From: an uncultured Sphaerochaeta sp.
Lineage (GTDB): Bacteria; Spirochaetota; Spirochaetia; Sphaerochaetales; Sphaerochaetaceae
Length of the DNA stretch: 64,000 bases
Reading direction: 5' to 3'
NCBI RefSeq assembly: GCF_963666015.1
Contig: NZ_OY762555.1
Coordinates: 1 to 64,000 of the forward strand
The notes below the pieces were generated by a model. That model made no database searches and had not been told where the DNA came from. It worked only from the letters and a program-made list of their open reading frames with translations. Of the stretch, positions 24,365 through 33,113 are shown piece after piece. The translations under genes were made by a program, and so were the position numbers. Numbering within the stretch: position 1 is the stretch's first letter; the number at the start of each line of letters is the position of its first letter.

Positions 24365-25309
24365 ATGGATAGTAAATTAATTGTCATTGCCATCGGGGGA
24401 AACTCCCTGATCGAAGACCCCAAGCATGTTACCGTTTCTGCCCAGTATGAGGCAGCACGAAAAACTGCAGCTCATATTGCAAAATTGGTTAAGGCAGGCC
24501 ACCGTGTGGTCATAGCACACGGAAATGGACCACAGGTAGGCTATATCCTGCTTCGTGCAGAGTTCTCACGCTCCATCTTGCACACTGTTCCCCTGGATAG
24601 CTGTGTAGCGGATACTCAGGGAGCAATCGGGTATCAATTACAGATGGCATTGAAAAATGAGTTCAATCGTATTCAACTCAATCCTCAGGTCGCCACTGTA
24701 GTTACCCAGGTAGAGGTAGCTGATGACGATCCGTCCTTCCAGAAACCGACAAAGCCGATTGGTTCCTTCATGAGTAAGGAAGATGCACAATACCATATGG
24801 ATAAGGATGGATGGGTCTGCACAGAAGATGCTGGTCGTGGGTATAGACGTGTTGTGGCAAGCCCCAAGCCTAAAGCCATCGTGGAAATTGATACGATAAG
24901 AACCATGCTTGAGAACCGCATCATAGTCATCGCCGGCGGTGGTGGGGGTATCCCTGTTGTTCGCGATGAAGAGGGATATCTTACTGGACGTGAGGCAGTC
25001 ATCGACAAGGATTTGGCAGCAGCCCTGATGGCCAAGGAACTGAAGGCAGATCTGTTTGTCATCTCTACTGCTGTTGAGAAGGTATGCTTGAATTATGGAA
25101 AACCTGACCAGAAGACACTCGATACCATTTCTGTAGAGGAAGCAGAGCAGTACATCAATGAAGGCCATTTTGCTCCCGGAAGTATGCTTCCAAAGGTGCA
25201 GGCAATTGTTGACTTTGTACGTTCCACCGGTAACGAGGGGCTTATCACAGACCCTGAGCATCTCTATGGATCGCTCTATGAGGGTAAGGGAACCAAGATT
25301 GTCAGGTAA
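24365..25309 (+). CDS. arcC: Carbamate kinase
   Basis: Transfers phosphate between carbamoyl phosphate and ADP to make ATP, usually in arginine, agmatine or purine breakdown. The 314 residues include the amino-acid-kinase motifs IAIGGNSL, VVIAHGNGPQVG near residue 53, VIAGGGGGIPVV near 197 and DKDLAAALMAKEL near 225. ATG at 24365 is preferred to the one at 24359 because AAGGAAGG is then 6 bases away. No arcA, arcB or allantoin genes are in the window, so the source of carbamoyl phosphate is not shown. Confidence 0.94.
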   Translation: MDSKLIVIAIGGNSLIEDPKHVTVSAQYEAARKTAAHIAKLVKAGHRVVIAHGNGPQVGYILLRAEFSRSILHTVPLDSCVADTQGAIGYQLQMALKNEFNRIQLNPQVATVVTQVEVADDDPSFQKPTKPIGSFMSKEDAQYHMDKDGWVCTEDAGRGYRRVVASPKPKAIVEIDTIRTMLENRIIVIAGGGGGIPVVRDEEGYLTGREAVIDKDLAAALMAKELKADLFVISTAVEKVCLNYGKPDQKTLDTISVEEAEQYINEGHFAPGSMLPKVQAIVDFVRSTGNEGLITDPEHLYGSLYEGKGTKIVR

Positions 25310-25850
25310 AAAGCCCTATTTCAAGGATCGCCGCAGTGCTGTAATCAGCATTGCGGTTGTTGTGTTTCTTTTGGTCCTCGCAGTATTGGGAATTGACAGC
25401 AACAATGTCAGGCGATTGGGAGGATACCAGAGACAAGCCTCCCTTTCGAGAGAGACGGTGGAAACGCAAATTTCTGAGCGTTTCAGGTATGCGGCAACAC
25501 TTGCTTCACTGCTTGAGGACCAAAATACCCTGCAACAAGTAGTATCTGCCTATGAGACAGCTGATACCGTTGAGAAACAGAGTGAGCTGTACCGTGAACT
25601 GGAGGACGTGCTGGCAGTATTGCAGAAGGAACTCTATGCCCATCCCTCATACAATCTGTATGGACCCTATTTTGAAAAAATGTATGAGATAGAAAGGCAA
25701 TTAGTTGATTCAATTGCAGAATATAATCTGCATGCAGATTACTTCAACAGGCAGATCAAGGCATTCCCTGCCAATCTGGTCGCGAAGAGAAACAATCTTA
25801 AGGAACTACCTTTCTATACGGTTTCCTCTGCCCTGAAAAGTCGACCCTGA
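25278..25850 (+). CDS. LemA-like single-pass membrane protein
   Basis: About 190 residues in a different frame, overlapping the 3' end of the carbamate kinase gene. One transmembrane helix near residues 23-40 (ISIAVVVFLLVLAVLGI) is followed by helical coiled regions. The end resembles LemA proteins: ERQLVDSIAEYN, YFNRQIKAFPANLVAK and ELPFYTV. The start is uncertain: ATG 25278 or TTG 25299, the latter with AGGG in front. The last 45 bases overlap the convergent gene at 25806. LemA proteins have no settled function. Confidence 0.6.
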   Translation: MRVREPRLSGKKPYFKDRRSAVISIAVVVFLLVLAVLGIDSNNVRRLGGYQRQASLSRETVETQISERFRYAATLASLLEDQNTLQQVVSAYETADTVEKQSELYRELEDVLAVLQKELYAHPSYNLYGPYFEKMYEIERQLVDSIAEYNLHADYFNRQIKAFPANLVAKRNNLKELPFYTVSSALKSRP

Positions 25851-27080
25851 GTAGAAAATCGGTAGCAACAGGAGAATGATTCTCAGATTATCCTGCACAA
25901 AGAGCTCAGGAAAGATGAGTCTTCCAAGCAAAAGAATAACCATAGCCAAGACCGAGAAGGATAATACCTTTGAGGTCCTTTTTTTTTGGAAAAGCTGGGT
26001 GAAAGCAGGTATGAAAAGCAGTGGATTGACAAAGATGATGTTCAGGTTGTTGTAGGTCATGTCCATATCAGAGAAACTCATCATAAATAACAGCAGTGAA
26101 CCCAATACTGCCATAAGTAACAGGAAAAGGCTCAAGAGCAATCCCTTGATCCTGGGATGCTTTCTTCCAATTGCCAAGAGGAACACCCCAACAGCAAGCC
26201 CGCTGAGTCCATATGCCCAGTCATAGGTAACTGGTTCTTCCGGTACTGTGAATCTCACTCCAAGCTCTTTCGTTTCCTGTAGGATATCCTCAGATTTGGC
26301 AAGCTTCGTCCCATCGCTGTAAGTGAAGTCAAGTACCGACTGATGGAGTGCCTCGGGGAGATACATCTCATCGTAGCGATTCAATCTCTCATCTATATTC
26401 TTACCTTGCAAGAAATCGAGGCCCCAGAAGATCAAAGGGCTATGAATCATATTCTGCATTGCTGAATTTCTCAGCGTGGTTCCTGCTGATTCACTCTCTG
26501 CCCACCTCTGGAAATCTCCCCCGGTTGCTGCATTGATGATATCACGGATACGAGTGGAACAGTTATCATCATAAAAATGGTACAGATAGGTTGAATACTC
26601 ACTCTGGATGTTTTTCTGCAAGAAAGAGATAAGGGCAAACTTTGCCTCCTTTGGGAAGGAGAGTTCAATCAGTTTGACATCACGAATTTCATCAATTGCG
26701 TCCTGAATTCTCCAGGTAGCCTCGCTCGCCACAACGTAGTAGTACATTCTCCCCATCGCAAAGTTAAGGTAGAAGTGTGGTTGGTTAGGATCAAAGATGC
26801 CCCAATCATACATGACCTTTCCCCCTGAAGGCTGGGATATGACCAACGCACTATGTCCGAACCATGCGTACAAGGGGTCCCCGGGGCCAATGGTGAGTAA
26901 GTGTATCTTTGTCTGGTCAATCCACGCTTCCTGGTTTGGAGCAAGTTTTTCTGAAAAATCGACAACAGACAACTCTTTGACGCTGTCAAAGGGTTGCTCG
27001 ATTTCTCGTGGGTGAATGCTCAGAGCAATGATCGGAGAGAGCAGCACCAAGAGCATGAGGATGAGGATGATTCGTTTCAC
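25806..27080 (-). CDS. DUF4105 (Lnb-type) membrane protein
   Basis: A 424-residue protein with a signal or anchor helix (VKRIILILMLLVLLSPIIAL) and a periplasmic DUF4105 domain. This contains AWFGHSALVIS, YDWGIFDPNQPHFYLNF near residue 95 and YHFYDDNCSTRIRDII near 165, where His and Cys could be catalytic. At least four C-terminal helices follow. DUF4105 enzymes are thought to act on envelope lipids or peptides. The GTG at 27080 is preferred because it opens the signal sequence. It has no Shine-Dalgarno site and lies exactly where the predicted promoter would start the transcript. Confidence 0.75.
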   Translation of the reverse strand: MKRIILILMLLVLLSPIIALSIHPREIEQPFDSVKELSVVDFSEKLAPNQEAWIDQTKIHLLTIGPGDPLYAWFGHSALVISQPSGGKVMYDWGIFDPNQPHFYLNFAMGRMYYYVVASEATWRIQDAIDEIRDVKLIELSFPKEAKFALISFLQKNIQSEYSTYLYHFYDDNCSTRIRDIINAATGGDFQRWAESESAGTTLRNSAMQNMIHSPLIFWGLDFLQGKNIDERLNRYDEMYLPEALHQSVLDFTYSDGTKLAKSEDILQETKELGVRFTVPEEPVTYDWAYGLSGLAVGVFLLAIGRKHPRIKGLLLSLFLLLMAVLGSLLLFMMSFSDMDMTYNNLNIIFVNPLLFIPAFTQLFQKKRTSKVLSFSVLAMVILLLGRLIFPELFVQDNLRIILLLLPIFYSGSTFQGRGNRIER

Positions 27081-27086
27081 TCGACA

Positions 27087-27115
27087 AATATAGCACAGAG
27101 TGACCGCTCTTCCAA
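27087..27115 (-). promoter_or_regulatory. Promoter predicted to give a leaderless mRNA
   Basis: TTGGAA (27110-27115), 17 bases, TATATT (27087-27092). The start point falls about 27080, on the G of the GTG start codon of the DUF4105 gene. Confidence 0.5.
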
Positions 27116-27164
27116 CCAGTTGATTTTTTACCCTGTTCAATCTACTCTTGCCGATGGAGGGTCC

Positions 27165-27920
27165 ATGGAGCGTAACGTATCGTCTTTGGCCATCGTACTA
27201 CATAGTCAACGGTACGGCCAGCTTAACAGGCGGCTGAAGTTGCTCACGGTGGACTTTGGCATTATTGATGTGTTGAGTTATGGAGCCCAGAAATCTCTCA
27301 AGTCGGTCAAGGCCGAAGTATTTACTGATGGGCAGTTCTTTTTGTACTACAATCCAGTCAAGAAGGATTATACACTCAAGGATGTTACGGTGCTTGCTAC
27401 CCATGATGAACTCAGGGAGTCCTTGCATCCGACCTATGCTGCCTTGTTTTTCTGTGAATTAATCCTAAGGGTGCATGGCGGGGAAAGCACCGATGAATAT
27501 CGATTGCTCTCCCAGGCATTGGACCATCTGAGCTGCATGCCGGAGAAGACCGATTTGGTCATTATCCAGTTCGTACATCAACTGAGTGACTTAGTTGGTT
27601 TACGTACGGATTATTCTCGATGCCCACTCTGTGACCGGCCCTATGGGAAGGACGAGATGGTGAGCTTTTCCACAAATTTGCTTGCCCACTGCTGTGAAGC
27701 ATGTGCCAGTCTCGATGCAGATCTCTTGCTCCCTCCTGGAGCCCGCAGGTATCTTGAGGTGACGTCCTCAATGAGCTTCGAAGAGAGCTTGCAGGTTCCT
27801 CTCAGCGATGCTGCCACGCTGAGGATCAAGCGTTACCTGCTTCGATATGCACAGATGATCGGCCAACGGATGCTCAAAACACTCTCTTCTCCCATTTTAT
27901 GGGAGGCGACGAGTCTATAA
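27165..27920 (+). CDS. recO: DNA repair protein RecO
   Basis: A 251-residue recombination mediator that loads RecA at gaps with RecF and RecR. It has the N-terminal OB-fold (SLAIVLHSQRYGQLNRRL), helical middle, and a zinc site made of CPLC near residue 155 and CCEAC near 178. GGAGGG stands before the ATG at 27165. A longer frame into the DUF4105 gene is spurious. recJ follows 31 bases later, so the two repair genes are likely transcribed together. Confidence 0.88.
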   Translation: MERNVSSLAIVLHSQRYGQLNRRLKLLTVDFGIIDVLSYGAQKSLKSVKAEVFTDGQFFLYYNPVKKDYTLKDVTVLATHDELRESLHPTYAALFFCELILRVHGGESTDEYRLLSQALDHLSCMPEKTDLVIIQFVHQLSDLVGLRTDYSRCPLCDRPYGKDEMVSFSTNLLAHCCEACASLDADLLLPPGARRYLEVTSSMSFEESLQVPLSDAATLRIKRYLLRYAQMIGQRMLKTLSSPILWEATSL

Positions 27921-27951
27921 ATGTGTATACTTATGTGAAAGGTTGTTATAT

Positions 27952-30084
27952 ATGGTTTGGAAAAAATCTCCCGTTTCGTCCCAGGATATCCGTCGTCTGC
28001 ATGAACAGTACGGCTTGGATGTCATCAGTTCCTCAATACTTGCAAGAAGAGGCTTAACCAGTCGAGAGCAGATCAAATTTTACTTGGAGAGTGAACTCTC
28101 TTATCTTCATAACCCATTTCTCTTCGATGATATGGAAGAGGTTGTGGATCGTATCAATCAAGCAGTCACAGAGGGTGAGAAGGTTTGTGTGTTCGGAGAC
28201 CGTGATGTAGATGGAATTACGAGTACTGCCTTGTTGGTACAGGAACTGCGATCCTTGTCACTGGAAGTCAGCTATAAACTTCCTGATGGGGATGAGCCGT
28301 ATGGGCTCACCATGGAGGGCGTTGACCTGGTTTCGGCCCAGAATGTAACCCTGATCATCACGGTTGACTGTGGAATCTCAAACTTTGATGAGATTGCTTA
28401 TGCACACAGTCTTGGCATTGATACGATTGTCCTTGATCACCACATAAGTGGAGATAGCTTACCACCAGCCCTTGCCATCATTGACCCAAAGGTCCCCGGT
28501 TGTGGGTACCCCTTCGAACATCTTGCCGGATGCGGAGTTGTGGCCAAGGTAATTTGGGCACTGAGATTCAGTAAAACAGATTTCTATCGGGAGGAGTGCA
28601 TCCTGCTGCATGCACAACCTGGTCATGATACGGTTATCATCCAGGCTATGAGGATTGAAAACCTTTTGGTTGTTGATCGTGTCATCGAGGAAATTAATCC
28701 AGGTCTTATCGATGTAAGCAAGAGCAAAGCACTGGAGTTTCTCTCTGCAGGGCTTCCCATATTGGTGGTTGACGCAGCTGCTGAGCTTGCCCAGTTGCGG
28801 CAAGCCTTCGGCAAGAAGATCGATATTCATCTTGTCGATATGCGCAGTGAAATGGAAGCGGTTCTTCCCGTGGTGAAGGGAAAGGGCCTCTTTGCCCTAT
28901 CCAATATCAGTAGGGCAGTACGCTATTCCCTCCATGGTAAGGATGAGCTACAGGTCTTGTATACCTTGTTCATTGCCTATTGCATGAAGCGGTATCCTTC
29001 CCTCGATGCTGAATATGAATCAGTGCTCGACCTGGTTGCCATTGGCACGGTTGCAGATTTGATGCCAATGGAGAATGAGAACCGAATCCTGGTAAAACGC
29101 GGGCTTAAGGTGCTTGCACAAGGGCGGAGGCAGAATCTGCTTCCACTATTTTCCATGCAGAACCTGATGGGAAAACAGCTCTCAACCAGTGATATCTCCT
29201 GGCAGATCAGTCCAGTTATCAATGCCTCCGGGCGTATGGGGAAACCGACTGTTGCCTTGGAAATGTTGCTCGCAGGGGACCTGTATGAGGCAGAGTCCTT
29301 GGCAGGGGAGTTGATCAAGCTGAATAAAGAGCGGCAAAAACTTGGGGAAGATGCATGGGACCGGATGAAGGAAAGTGCCCAAGAGAGCTTTGAAAAATCG
29401 GGAAGTAAGCTTGTTGTTGTAGAGGATAGCACGCTCTCTCGGGGAATTACCGGTCTGATGGCAAGCCGATTGCTGAGACAGTACAACGCTCCTGCCATTG
29501 TCCTGGCGACTGTGGACGAGAGCAGGGTCTCTGCTTCTATGAGAAGTCCTGAGAACTTTGATGCAAGGGAGTTCCTCTCTCGTTTCAGTGATCTCTTCCT
29601 AGATTTCGGTGGGCATACTTGTGCCGGTGGGTTTTCAATGGATGTTGGGCACCTTGCTGAATTCAAGAAGCGTGTCTCTGATGAGATAGATACGATGGAT
29701 TGCATGATTGATGATGCGGAGGATGAGCTGGTCATCGATGTAACGCTTCCCGATACCTATATGACCCCTGGTATCATCAAGGTTGTGGAGTTTTTTGAGC
29801 CCTACGGGGAAAAGAATCCTCCACTGGTGCTGATGATGGAAGGGGCCCAGATTGAAGATATCCAGTTCATGAACAACAAAGGGGGTAGTGTCCAACATGT
29901 CAAGTTGACCCTTGCCTTCGGCCAGTATAAGTGGCCGGCGTTGTTCTGGCGTGCGGGAGATCGTGTGGGTGCGGATTTTGATAAGGGGGATCGAGTCAAT
30001 GTGGCGTTTCGATTGGGAAGGAACTACTTCCGCAACCAGGAAAGCTTACAACTGACCATCATGGACCTGAAGAGAGCAGAATAA
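27952..30084 (+). CDS. recJ: Single-stranded-DNA exonuclease RecJ with a large insertion
   Basis: A 710-residue 5'-3' exonuclease; the usual length is near 570. DHH-phosphoesterase motifs are GDRDVDGITSTA near residue 82, TVDCG near 138 and LDHH near 161. DHHA1-type sequence occurs as SASMRSPENFDAREFL, then GGHTCAGGFSM. Between residues about 205 and 355 there is an extra block (CILLHAQPGHDTVIIQ, LPILVVDAAAELAQL) not found in typical RecJ. After it the core resumes as DLVAIGTVADLMPM. The ATG at 27952 is used, with AAAGG about 10 bases upstream. Confidence 0.93.
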   Translation: MVWKKSPVSSQDIRRLHEQYGLDVISSSILARRGLTSREQIKFYLESELSYLHNPFLFDDMEEVVDRINQAVTEGEKVCVFGDRDVDGITSTALLVQELRSLSLEVSYKLPDGDEPYGLTMEGVDLVSAQNVTLIITVDCGISNFDEIAYAHSLGIDTIVLDHHISGDSLPPALAIIDPKVPGCGYPFEHLAGCGVVAKVIWALRFSKTDFYREECILLHAQPGHDTVIIQAMRIENLLVVDRVIEEINPGLIDVSKSKALEFLSAGLPILVVDAAAELAQLRQAFGKKIDIHLVDMRSEMEAVLPVVKGKGLFALSNISRAVRYSLHGKDELQVLYTLFIAYCMKRYPSLDAEYESVLDLVAIGTVADLMPMENENRILVKRGLKVLAQGRRQNLLPLFSMQNLMGKQLSTSDISWQISPVINASGRMGKPTVALEMLLAGDLYEAESLAGELIKLNKERQKLGEDAWDRMKESAQESFEKSGSKLVVVEDSTLSRGITGLMASRLLRQYNAPAIVLATVDESRVSASMRSPENFDAREFLSRFSDLFLDFGGHTCAGGFSMDVGHLAEFKKRVSDEIDTMDCMIDDAEDELVIDVTLPDTYMTPGIIKVVEFFEPYGEKNPPLVLMMEGAQIEDIQFMNNKGGSVQHVKLTLAFGQYKWPALFWRAGDRVGADFDKGDRVNVAFRLGRNYFRNQESLQLTIMDLKRAE

Positions 30085-30098
30085 TCTCTTGGGTGTAC

Positions 30099-30126
30099 TT
30101 GACATGTAGTGAGATTTTATTGCAAT
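30099..30126 (+). promoter_or_regulatory. Predicted promoter of rpsU
   Basis: TTGACA (30099-30104), 16 bases, TGCAAT (30121-30126), then a leader of about 45 bases ending with AGGGGGGTGA before rpsU. Confidence 0.5.
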
Positions 30127-30178
30127 CTACTACTCGTCAAGTTGAACCCAGTAATAGGGAAGGGGGGTGATTTTATAT

Positions 30179-30388
30179 ATGGCATTTGTAAAAGTAGATG
30201 ACAATGAACCTCTTGAAAAGTCTATCAAGCGTTTTAAGCGCATGGTTGAGAAAGAGGGGATTATCCGCGAATGGAAAAAGCGGGAGTACTTTGAGAAGCC
30301 CTCCACCATCCTTAACAGGAAGAAAAAAGCGCTTGCACGCAAGCAGATGAAGAAGGTGCGGAAACTGCACGGCTCAAAGAACTACTAA
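30179..30388 (+). CDS. rpsU: Small ribosomal subunit protein S21
   Basis: A 69-residue basic protein of the 30S subunit, needed for pairing mRNA with the anti-Shine-Dalgarno sequence. It has the family form: [19 protein letters not shown], then [13 protein letters not shown] and a Lys/Arg-rich tail. GGGGGGTGA precedes the ATG. It has its own promoter and two terminators, so it is a single transcription unit here. Confidence 0.96.
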   Translation: MAFVKVDDNEPLEKSIKRFKRMVEKEGIIREWKKREYFEKPSTILNRKKKALARKQMKKVRKLHGSKNY

Positions 30389-30396
30389 AACAACAA

Positions 30397-30420
30397 ACCG
30401 TCGGCTTAGCCGGCGGTTTT
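30397..30420 (+). terminator. Terminator 1 of rpsU
   Basis: ACCGTCGGC (30397-30405) pairs with GCCGGCGGT (30409-30417), one G-U pair, loop TTA, then TTTT. Confidence 0.75.
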
Positions 30421-30465
30421 CCTATAGTATTCCTTTCATAAAAGAAACGCTGTATCAATTATATG

Positions 30466-30514
30466 ATTCCCTTAATTCTTCCTATTCGGAAAGATTTAAA
30501 GGGAATTTTTCTTT
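30466..30514 (+). terminator. Second T-tailed hairpin after rpsU
   Basis: ATTCCCTT (30466-30473) pairs with AAGGGAAT (30499-30506), an inner TTCC/GGAA stem stacks inside it, and TTTTCTTT follows. It is either a back-up terminator for rpsU or the end of a short RNA made in the 80 bases before it. Confidence 0.6.
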
Positions 30515-30539
30515 ATCCGTCAAAAAATGTAAAATAAAT

Positions 30540-30569
30540 TAGACAAAAAGGTGTTTTCTAGTGTACAAT
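30540..30569 (+). promoter_or_regulatory. Predicted promoter of the serine gene block
   Basis: TAGACA (30540-30545), 18 bases, TACAAT (30564-30569). The 65-base leader holds CAGGG/CCCTG (30588-30592, 30601-30605), a small hairpin that competes with an upstream CCC..GGG pairing. Confidence 0.5.
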
Positions 30570-30641
30570 TCCCTCTGTAGAAGGTCACAGGGAGACGCAA
30601 CCCTGAAAAACACGCTATTAAATAGAGAGGAACGTACAACT

Positions 30642-31526
30642 ATGCTAATTCTCATTTCTGACGCCTTTGATGATGTGCTGGCAGGAAAACTGACCGCCTT
30701 CGGAGAGGTCACCACAGACAAGAGTCGCCTTGGTGAGGCGAATGTTGTTCTGGTACGAAGCAAGACAAAATGTACCAAGGACTATATCGATCAGGCACCT
30801 AACCTGAAGGTAATCATCCGCGGAGGTGTTGGTATCGACAACATCGACAAGGCATATGCAGAGAGTAAAGGCATTGTGGTTCGCAATACCCCTAAATCAT
30901 CAGCAATAGCAGTAGCTGAGCTGGCTTTCGCTCTGATGCTTAGTACGCCGTGTAACCTGATTACCTACCACAATGGAATGAAGAGTGGACAGTGGCTCAA
31001 GAACATGAAGAGAAGTGAACTCTACGGGAAAACGCTCTGCCTCTTTGGTATTGGGAATATCGCTCGCAAAGTTGCTGAGCGTGCAAAAGCCTTCGGCATG
31101 AACGTAGTAGCGTACGATAAATATGTGAAGACCAGTGATGCTGCCGATATGAAGGAGACTCCTGAAGAAGCGGTAAAGGATGCTGACTATATTTCCTTGC
31201 ACCTTCCCCTTACTGATGAGACCCAGTGCATGGTCAGCCGAAAGCTGATTGCACATTGTTCCAAGAAACCGGTCATCATCAATACTGGTCGTGCCGGCTG
31301 TGTCCAGGAAGATGAAATGGTATCGATGCTTGAAGATGGATCGGTCAGTTGGTACTGCACTGATGTCTGGCCAACAGATCCTCCTTCCGAGGATTATCCC
31401 ATTCTCAAGGCAGAACGCGTGACGATCACCCCGCATGTTGGGGCAAATAGTGTGGAGAATCTTGCACGTATCGGCGATGAAGCCTATGAAATTCTGGAAG
31501 GTTTGAAGAAGGAAGGAGTAATTTGA
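30642..31526 (+). CDS. D-3-phosphoglycerate dehydrogenase, short form
   Basis: A 294-residue D-2-hydroxyacid dehydrogenase that should oxidise 3-phosphoglycerate in serine synthesis. The NAD fold has LFGIGNIARKVAERA near residue 130. Substrate and catalytic positions appear in IRGGVGIDNID, then NTGRAGCVQEDEM near 215 and ITPHVGANSVEN near 262 with the catalytic His. It lacks the C-terminal ACT domains of the E. coli enzyme, so it should not be feedback-inhibited by serine through that route. The start at 30642 follows GAGAGGAA. The stop overlaps serC by one base. Confidence 0.88.
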   Translation: MLILISDAFDDVLAGKLTAFGEVTTDKSRLGEANVVLVRSKTKCTKDYIDQAPNLKVIIRGGVGIDNIDKAYAESKGIVVRNTPKSSAIAVAELAFALMLSTPCNLITYHNGMKSGQWLKNMKRSELYGKTLCLFGIGNIARKVAERAKAFGMNVVAYDKYVKTSDAADMKETPEEAVKDADYISLHLPLTDETQCMVSRKLIAHCSKKPVIINTGRAGCVQEDEMVSMLEDGSVSWYCTDVWPTDPPSEDYPILKAERVTITPHVGANSVENLARIGDEAYEILEGLKKEGVI

Positions 31527-32608
31527 TGGAACGGAAGAAAAATTATTTTGCAGGTCCCTCGGTAATGCCGGTAGAGGTACTGGAGAAACTCAAGGAAGAT
31601 ATGGTCGACTTCAAGGGACAAGGATTGTCCATGATCGAGGCTAGTCACCGCGGCGGTATGTTTGAAGAGATGTATGACCAATGTCTCGGTCTCTTCAGGG
31701 AGCTGCTGGGTATCAGTGATGAGTATGATGTCTATTTCCTTGGTGGTGGAGCAACCTTGCAGTTCACGATGATCCCCATGAACTTCTTGCGTCCTGGTAC
31801 TGTTGCCGATTACATCCGAAGCGGCACCTGGTCCAATAAGGCTGCAGATGATGCTGAGAAACTGGGTAAGGTCAACTATTACTATGATGGAAAGGCGGAC
31901 AACTATTCCAGTCTTCCCGATCCCAAGACCGTTAAGCCAAGCAAGGATTCCAGTTATTTCTATCTCTGTTCGAATGAAACAATCGGGGGCATTGAGTGGC
32001 AGGACTTCCCGGATACTGGCTCTGTTCCCTTGATCGGTGACATGTCCAGCGATATTTTCAGCCGTCCCATACCCGTGGATAAGTTCTCCATGATCTATGG
32101 TGGGGTACAGAAGAATCTTGGTCCTGCAGGTGCAACCTTTGTAATCATGAGGAAGTCCCTGCTTGAGAAACAAAACTCCAATCTTACTGCATATATGGAT
32201 TACAAGCTGCATAGCAAGAATAAGGGGTTGTACAATACTCCTCCAGTGTTCTCCATCTGGGCAGTGAAGCTGGTTCTTGAGTGGATCAAGGCAAATGGCG
32301 GAACTGAAGGTATGTTGAAGCGTGCCCAGGAAAAGAGCAGTATCATCTATGATACCATTGATAACTCCTCCTTCTTCCGAAGCCCTGTTGATGCTGCATA
32401 TCGTTCCAGGATGAATATTGTATTCCGCCTTCCCAGTGAAGAACTGGAAGCAAAGTTCATTGAGGAGTCAAAGAAGGCAGACATGCTTGGTCTCAAGGGA
32501 CACCGTTCAGTTGGTGGGCTGAGGGCAAGTATTTACAATGCACTTCCTGTTGAAGATGTTGAGGCACTTGCTCAGTTCATGAAGGAATTCGAAAGGAAAA
32601 ACGGGTGA
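31526..32608 (+). CDS. serC: Phosphoserine aminotransferase
   Basis: A 360-residue PLP enzyme that makes phosphoserine from phosphohydroxypyruvate. It opens with NYFAGPSVMPVEVLEKL and shows SHRGGMFEEMYDQC and FLGGGATLQFTMIPMN. The PLP Lys is in YGGVQKNLGPAGATF near residue 196, and the C-terminus has GHRSVGGLRASIYNALP. Start and PGDH stop overlap as TGATG, a sign of translational coupling. No serB is in the window. Confidence 0.95.
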   Translation: MERKKNYFAGPSVMPVEVLEKLKEDMVDFKGQGLSMIEASHRGGMFEEMYDQCLGLFRELLGISDEYDVYFLGGGATLQFTMIPMNFLRPGTVADYIRSGTWSNKAADDAEKLGKVNYYYDGKADNYSSLPDPKTVKPSKDSSYFYLCSNETIGGIEWQDFPDTGSVPLIGDMSSDIFSRPIPVDKFSMIYGGVQKNLGPAGATFVIMRKSLLEKQNSNLTAYMDYKLHSKNKGLYNTPPVFSIWAVKLVLEWIKANGGTEGMLKRAQEKSSIIYDTIDNSSFFRSPVDAAYRSRMNIVFRLPSEELEAKFIEESKKADMLGLKGHRSVGGLRASIYNALPVEDVEALAQFMKEFERKNG

Positions 32609-32612
32609 TAGC

Positions 32613-33068
32613 ATGAAAGTGAAAATGGATGAAACGAACAAAGCGATAATCCGACAGTTGCGTGATGGCAGAAAGCCTTTCAGTGCTATTGCTGAAGAGC
32701 TGAGCATCACGGAGAATACCGTCCGCGCCCGCGTCAATAAGCTGATTGAGGAGGGTGTGCTGGAAATTTCCGGACTGGTAAATCCGGAAGTAATACCTGG
32801 GTTGCAGGTGGTCATGATGGGGGTGAAGCTAAAAACCCTGGACTTGGAGAGGAAAGCCAAAGAATTTTCCAGCCTCCGAGGAATCATCTCTGCTTCAGTT
32901 GTTACTGGTCGCTATGATCTGATCGTCCATTTGGTTCTGAGTGAAGAAGAGGGGTTGAGTCTCCTTGATTTCTTCAAGACAGAACTTGATAAGATTTCCG
33001 AGATTTCTGAAGTAGAAACCTTTGTGGTTTATCAATCACATAATCTGAGGATTCCGTATATCCTCTAG
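32613..33068 (+). CDS. Lrp/AsnC-family transcription regulator
   Basis: A 151-residue regulator with an N-terminal helix-turn-helix (FSAIAEELSITENTVRARVN, residues about 24-43) and a C-terminal RAM ligand domain (SASVVTGRYDLIVHLVL, then VETFVVYQSH). Proteins of this family sense amino acids. Placed 4 bases after serC, it most likely reports serine or a relative and controls this operon. A stem-loop follows the gene. Confidence 0.9.
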   Translation: MKVKMDETNKAIIRQLRDGRKPFSAIAEELSITENTVRARVNKLIEEGVLEISGLVNPEVIPGLQVVMMGVKLKTLDLERKAKEFSSLRGIISASVVTGRYDLIVHLVLSEEEGLSLLDFFKTELDKISEISEVETFVVYQSHNLRIPYIL

Positions 33069-33091
33069 TTCCTGTATTGTATAACACGTTT

Positions 33092-33113
33092 AGGGTGCCT
33101 GAAAAGGCACCCT
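33092..33113 (+). terminator. Stem-loop at the end of the serine block
   Basis: AGGGTGCC and GGCACCCT (33092-33099, 33106-33113) make an 8-base-pair stem with a 6-base loop. The T-rich tail is weak. Confidence 0.5.

Noticed and set aside
28977..29735. 252-codon minus-strand frame inside recJ
   Set aside because: Ser/Arg-rich shadow of recJ with no start signal.
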